Shown here: positions 61,238-64,000 of the stretch, piece after piece | How positions within the stretch are numbered: position 1 is the stretch's first letter | Layout: the number at the start of each line of letters is the position of its first letter | NCBI RefSeq assembly: GCF_051014445.1 | Contig: NW_027488368.1 | Span: 22,170,001-22,234,000 of the forward strand | Length of the DNA: 64,000 nt | Direction of reading: 5' to 3' | Source of the DNA: Colletes latitarsis | Taxonomy: Eukaryota > Arthropoda > Insecta > Hymenoptera > Colletidae | Translations under genes and position numbers: made by a program | Notes under the pieces: generated by a model | Database searches by the model: none | Told to the model about the DNA's origin: nothing | Seen by the model: only the letters and a program-made list of their open reading frames with translations

Positions 61238-64000
61238 CTGAAACAGTCGATTAAACCAGGTTTCGATCAATATTTTTGAGGATAACGCACGTTAGGTCTA
61301 GGTTAGGCCTGGGATTTTCACGCATCAGACTCATACCTTCGCATTCTTCGCATACTTGTTGTACGGATCCTGGGTTTTTTCTGGTTTGGATCCCGTAGTA
61401 ATGTGGGACCACTCTGAAACAGTCGATTAATCCTGGTTTCGATCAATATTTTAGAGGATAACGCAAGTTTGGTCTGGGATAGGTGTGGGATTTGCCCTCA
61501 TCAGGCTCATACTTTCGCGTTTTTCACATACTTGTTGAACAGATCCTGGGTTTTTTTCTGGTTTGGATCACGTAGTAATGTGGTACCACACTGAAACAGT
61601 CGATTAAACCTGGTTTCGATCAATATTTTTGAGGATAACGCATGTTAGGTCTAGGTTAGGCCGAGGATTTTCACTCATCAGACTCATGCTTTCGCATTCT
61701 TCACATACTTGTTGAACGGATCCTGGGTTTTTACTGGTTTGGATCACGTAGTAATGTGGTACCACACTGAAACAGTCAATTAAACCTGGTTTCGATCAAT
61801 ATTTTAGTGAATAATTCATGTTAGGTCTAGGTAAGGTCTGGGATTTGCTCTCATCAGGCTCATTCTTTCGCATATTTCTCATACTTGATGTCTGGATCCT
61901 GGGCTTTTTCTGGATTGCATCACGTAGTAATGAAGTACAACACTGAGACAGTCAATTAAACCTGGTTTCCATCAATATTTTACAGGACACCGCATGTTAG
62001 GTCTAGGTTAGGCCTGGGATTTGCCCCCATCAGGGTCATACTTTCGCAGTTTTAACATACATGTTGACCTGATCGAGGGTTCTTTCCGCTTTGGATCACG
62101 TAGTAAAGTGGTACCACTCTGAAGCAGTCCATTAAACCCGGTTTGGATCAATATTTTAGAGGATAACGCATGTTAGGTTTGGGTTAGGACTAGGATTTGC
62201 CCTCATCATGCTCATACTTTCGCATATTTCTCATACTTCATGGCTAGATCCTGGGCTTTTTCTGGATTGCATCACGTAGTAATGAAGTACAACACTGAAA
62301 CAGTCAATTAAACCTGGTTTCCATCAATATTTTAGAGGACAACGCATGTTAGGTCTAGGTTAGGCTTGGGATTTGCCCTCATCAGGGTCATACTTTCGCA
62401 GTTTTTACATACATGTTGACCTGATCGAGGGTTTTTTCCGCTTTGGATCACGTAGTAAAGTGGTACCACTCTGAAGCAGTCCATTAAACCCGGTTTGGAT
62501 CAATATTTTAGAGGATAACGCATGTTAGGTTTGGGTTAGGTCTAGGATTTGCCCTCATCAGGCTCATACTTTCGCATATTTCTCATACTTCATGGCTAGA
62601 TCCTGGGCTTTTTCTGGATTGTATCACGTAGTAATGTGGTACCACACTGAAACAGCCCACTAAACCTGGTTTCGATCAATATTTTAGACGATAACGAAAG
62701 TTATGTCTAGGTTAGGCCTGGGATTTGCCCTCATCAGACTCATACTTTCGCATATTTCACATACTTGTTGAACAGATCCTGGGTTTTTTTCTGGTTTGGA
62801 TCACGTAGTAATGTGGTACCACACTGAAACAGTCGATTAAACCAGGTTTCGACCAATATCTTTGAGGATAACGCATGTTAGGTCTAGGTTAGGCCTGGGA
62901 TTTTCACGCATCGGACTCATACTTTCGCATTCTTCACATACTTGTTGAACGGATCCTGGGTTTTTTCTGGTTTGGATCACGTAGTAATGTGGGACCACAC
63001 TGAAACAGTCGATTAAACCTGGTTTCGATCAATATTTTAGAGGATAACGCAAGTTTGGTCTGGGATAGGTCTGGGATTTGCCCTCATCAGGCTCACACTT
63101 TCGCGTTTTTCACATACTTGTTGAACAGATCCTGGGTTTTTTTCTGGTTTGGATCACGTAGTAATGTGGTACCACACTGAAACAGTCGATTAAACCTGGT
63201 TTCGATCAATATTTTTGAGGATAACGCATGTTAGGTCTAGGTTAGGCCGAGGATTTTCACTCATCAGACTCATACTTTCGCATTCTTCACATACTTGTTG
63301 AACGGATCCTGGGTTTTTACTGGTTTGGATCACGTAGTAATGTGGTACCACACTGAAACAGTCAATTAAACCTGGTTTCGATCAATATTTTAGTGAATAA
63401 TTCATGTTAGGTCTAGGTAAGGTCTGGGATTTGCTCTCATCAGGCTCATTCATTCGCATATTTCTCATACTTGATGTCTGGATCCTGGGCTTTTTCTGGA
63501 TTGCATCACGTAGTAATGAAGTACAACACTGAGACAGTCAATTAAACCTGGTTTCCATCAATATTTTACAGGACACCGCATGTTAGGTCTAGGTTAGGCC
63601 TGGGATTTGCCCCCATCAGGGTCATACTTTCGCAGTTTTAACATACATGTTGACCTGATCGAGGGTTCTTTCCGCTTTGGATCACGTAGTAAAGTGGTAC
63701 CACTCTGAAGCAGTCCATTAAACCCGGTTTGGATCAATATTTTAGAGGATAACGCATGTTAGGTTTGGGTTAGGACTAGGATTTGCCCTCATCATGCTCA
63801 TACTTTCGCATATTTCTCATACTTCATGGCTAGATCCTGGGCTTTTTCTGGATTGCATCACGTAGTAATGAAGTACAACACTGAAACAGTCAATTAAACC
63901 TGGTTTCCATCAATATTTTAGAGGACAACGCATGTTAGGTCTAGGTTAGGCCTGGGATTTGCCCTCATCAGGGTCATACTTTCGCAGTTTTTACATACAT
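61238..64000 (+). repeat. 9-monomer higher-order repeat, 1586 bp spacing
   Basis: Bases 61,238-62,414 recur at 62,824-64,000, where the window ends in mid-repeat. Corresponding points checked: 61,278/62,864, 61,631/63,217 and 62,159/63,745, all 1586 apart (nine monomers plus 2). Shared rare variants include TTTTAGTGAATAATTCATG, TTACAGGACACCGCATG, GAGGGTTCTTTCCGC, AGGACTAGGATTTG and CATCATGCTCATAC. The copies differ at a small number of bases. The true length of this repeat run cannot be seen because the window stops. Confidence 0.9.

Larger units (their letters stand above)
1..64000 (+). repeat. Satellite DNA array, 176 bp monomer, head to tail
   Basis: The window is a single tandem array. 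Landmarks such as TTTTAGAGGATAACGCA, CATCAGACTCATAC, GGATCCTGGG, CACGTAGTAATGTGG and TTAAACCTGG recur in fixed order about every 176 bases from the first line to the last, always on the plus strand. Dividing the length by 176 and correcting for the short deletions seen gives about 365 monomers. No inversion, spacer, transposon insertion or single-copy sequence was found, and both edges cut through the array. Such arrays usually form centromeric or other constitutive heterochromatin in eukaryotes; which chromosomal location applies cannot be told from sequence alone. The family was not recognised. Monomers differ at a limited set of positions and fall into recurring variants that are reused in the same order in different parts of the window. 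Confidence 0.97.

Noticed and set aside
1..64000. CRISPR array (regular repeats)
   Set aside because: CRISPR repeats are 23-50 bp with unique spacers between them. Here the whole 176 bp unit is repeated with no unique spacer.
1..64000. Transposon or retroelement inside the array
   Set aside because: No terminal repeats, target-site duplications, poly-A tails, or reverse transcriptase or transposase reading frames were seen, and the monomer register is never interrupted by foreign sequence.

Overview
The whole 64 kb window is one uninterrupted satellite DNA array. A monomer of about 176 bp is repeated head to tail, always in the same orientation, roughly 365 times. I found no protein gene, tRNA, rRNA, transposon, CRISPR array or unique sequence anywhere. 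Every line I read can be placed in register with the same monomer, including the last bases, so the array runs past both ends of the window. Monomer length, homogeneity and layered repeat structure are typical of eukaryotic centromeric, pericentromeric or subtelomeric heterochromatin. I do not recognise the satellite as a named family and cannot give a species. By hand count, monomer 1-176 is about 42% G+C and keeps six CpG sites, which argues weakly against a heavily CpG-depleted vertebrate genome.

The structure is hierarchical. Level 1 is the 176 bp monomer, which contains an internal 11 bp direct repeat built on TTAGGTCTGGG, a central 12 bp palindrome (TGTGGTACCACA, with a KpnI site) and a second small dyad (AAACCTGGTTT). 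Level 2 is multi-monomer higher-order repeats (HORs): a near-identical 19-monomer unit with 3302 bp spacing (about 2.7-8.8 kb), a 14-monomer unit with 2464-2465 bp spacing (27-31 kb and 41-44.7 kb), and a 9-monomer unit with 1586 bp spacing (61.2-64 kb). Level 3 is large blocks copied at 4.5-18 kb spacing. A block I call M lies at about 13.1-18.7, 18.7-25.3 and 31.1-37.9 kb, with fragments at 1-5.5 and 6-9.8 kb. A block I call N lies at about 25.6-31.1 and 39.6-44.7 kb. From 13 to 45 kb the order is M, M, N, M, then a mosaic, then N.

From about 46.6 kb to the end the large blocks are no longer recognisable. Monomers there are more diverged, and repetition is mostly local (2-, 4- and 9-monomer units). 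One stretch (58.4-59.6 kb) carries what looks like the ancestral, undeleted form of a monomer that has lost 43 bp in eight copies elsewhere in the window. Differences between block copies are mostly exact multiples of 176 bp with breakpoints inside shared sequence, as expected for unequal exchange between aligned monomers.

Most monomers carry a minus-strand reading frame of about 63-89 codons. I regard these frames as by-products of the repeat rather than genes and do not list them as CDS. All comparisons were made by eye from coordinates; block boundaries are good to a few tens of bases unless a junction is given exactly.
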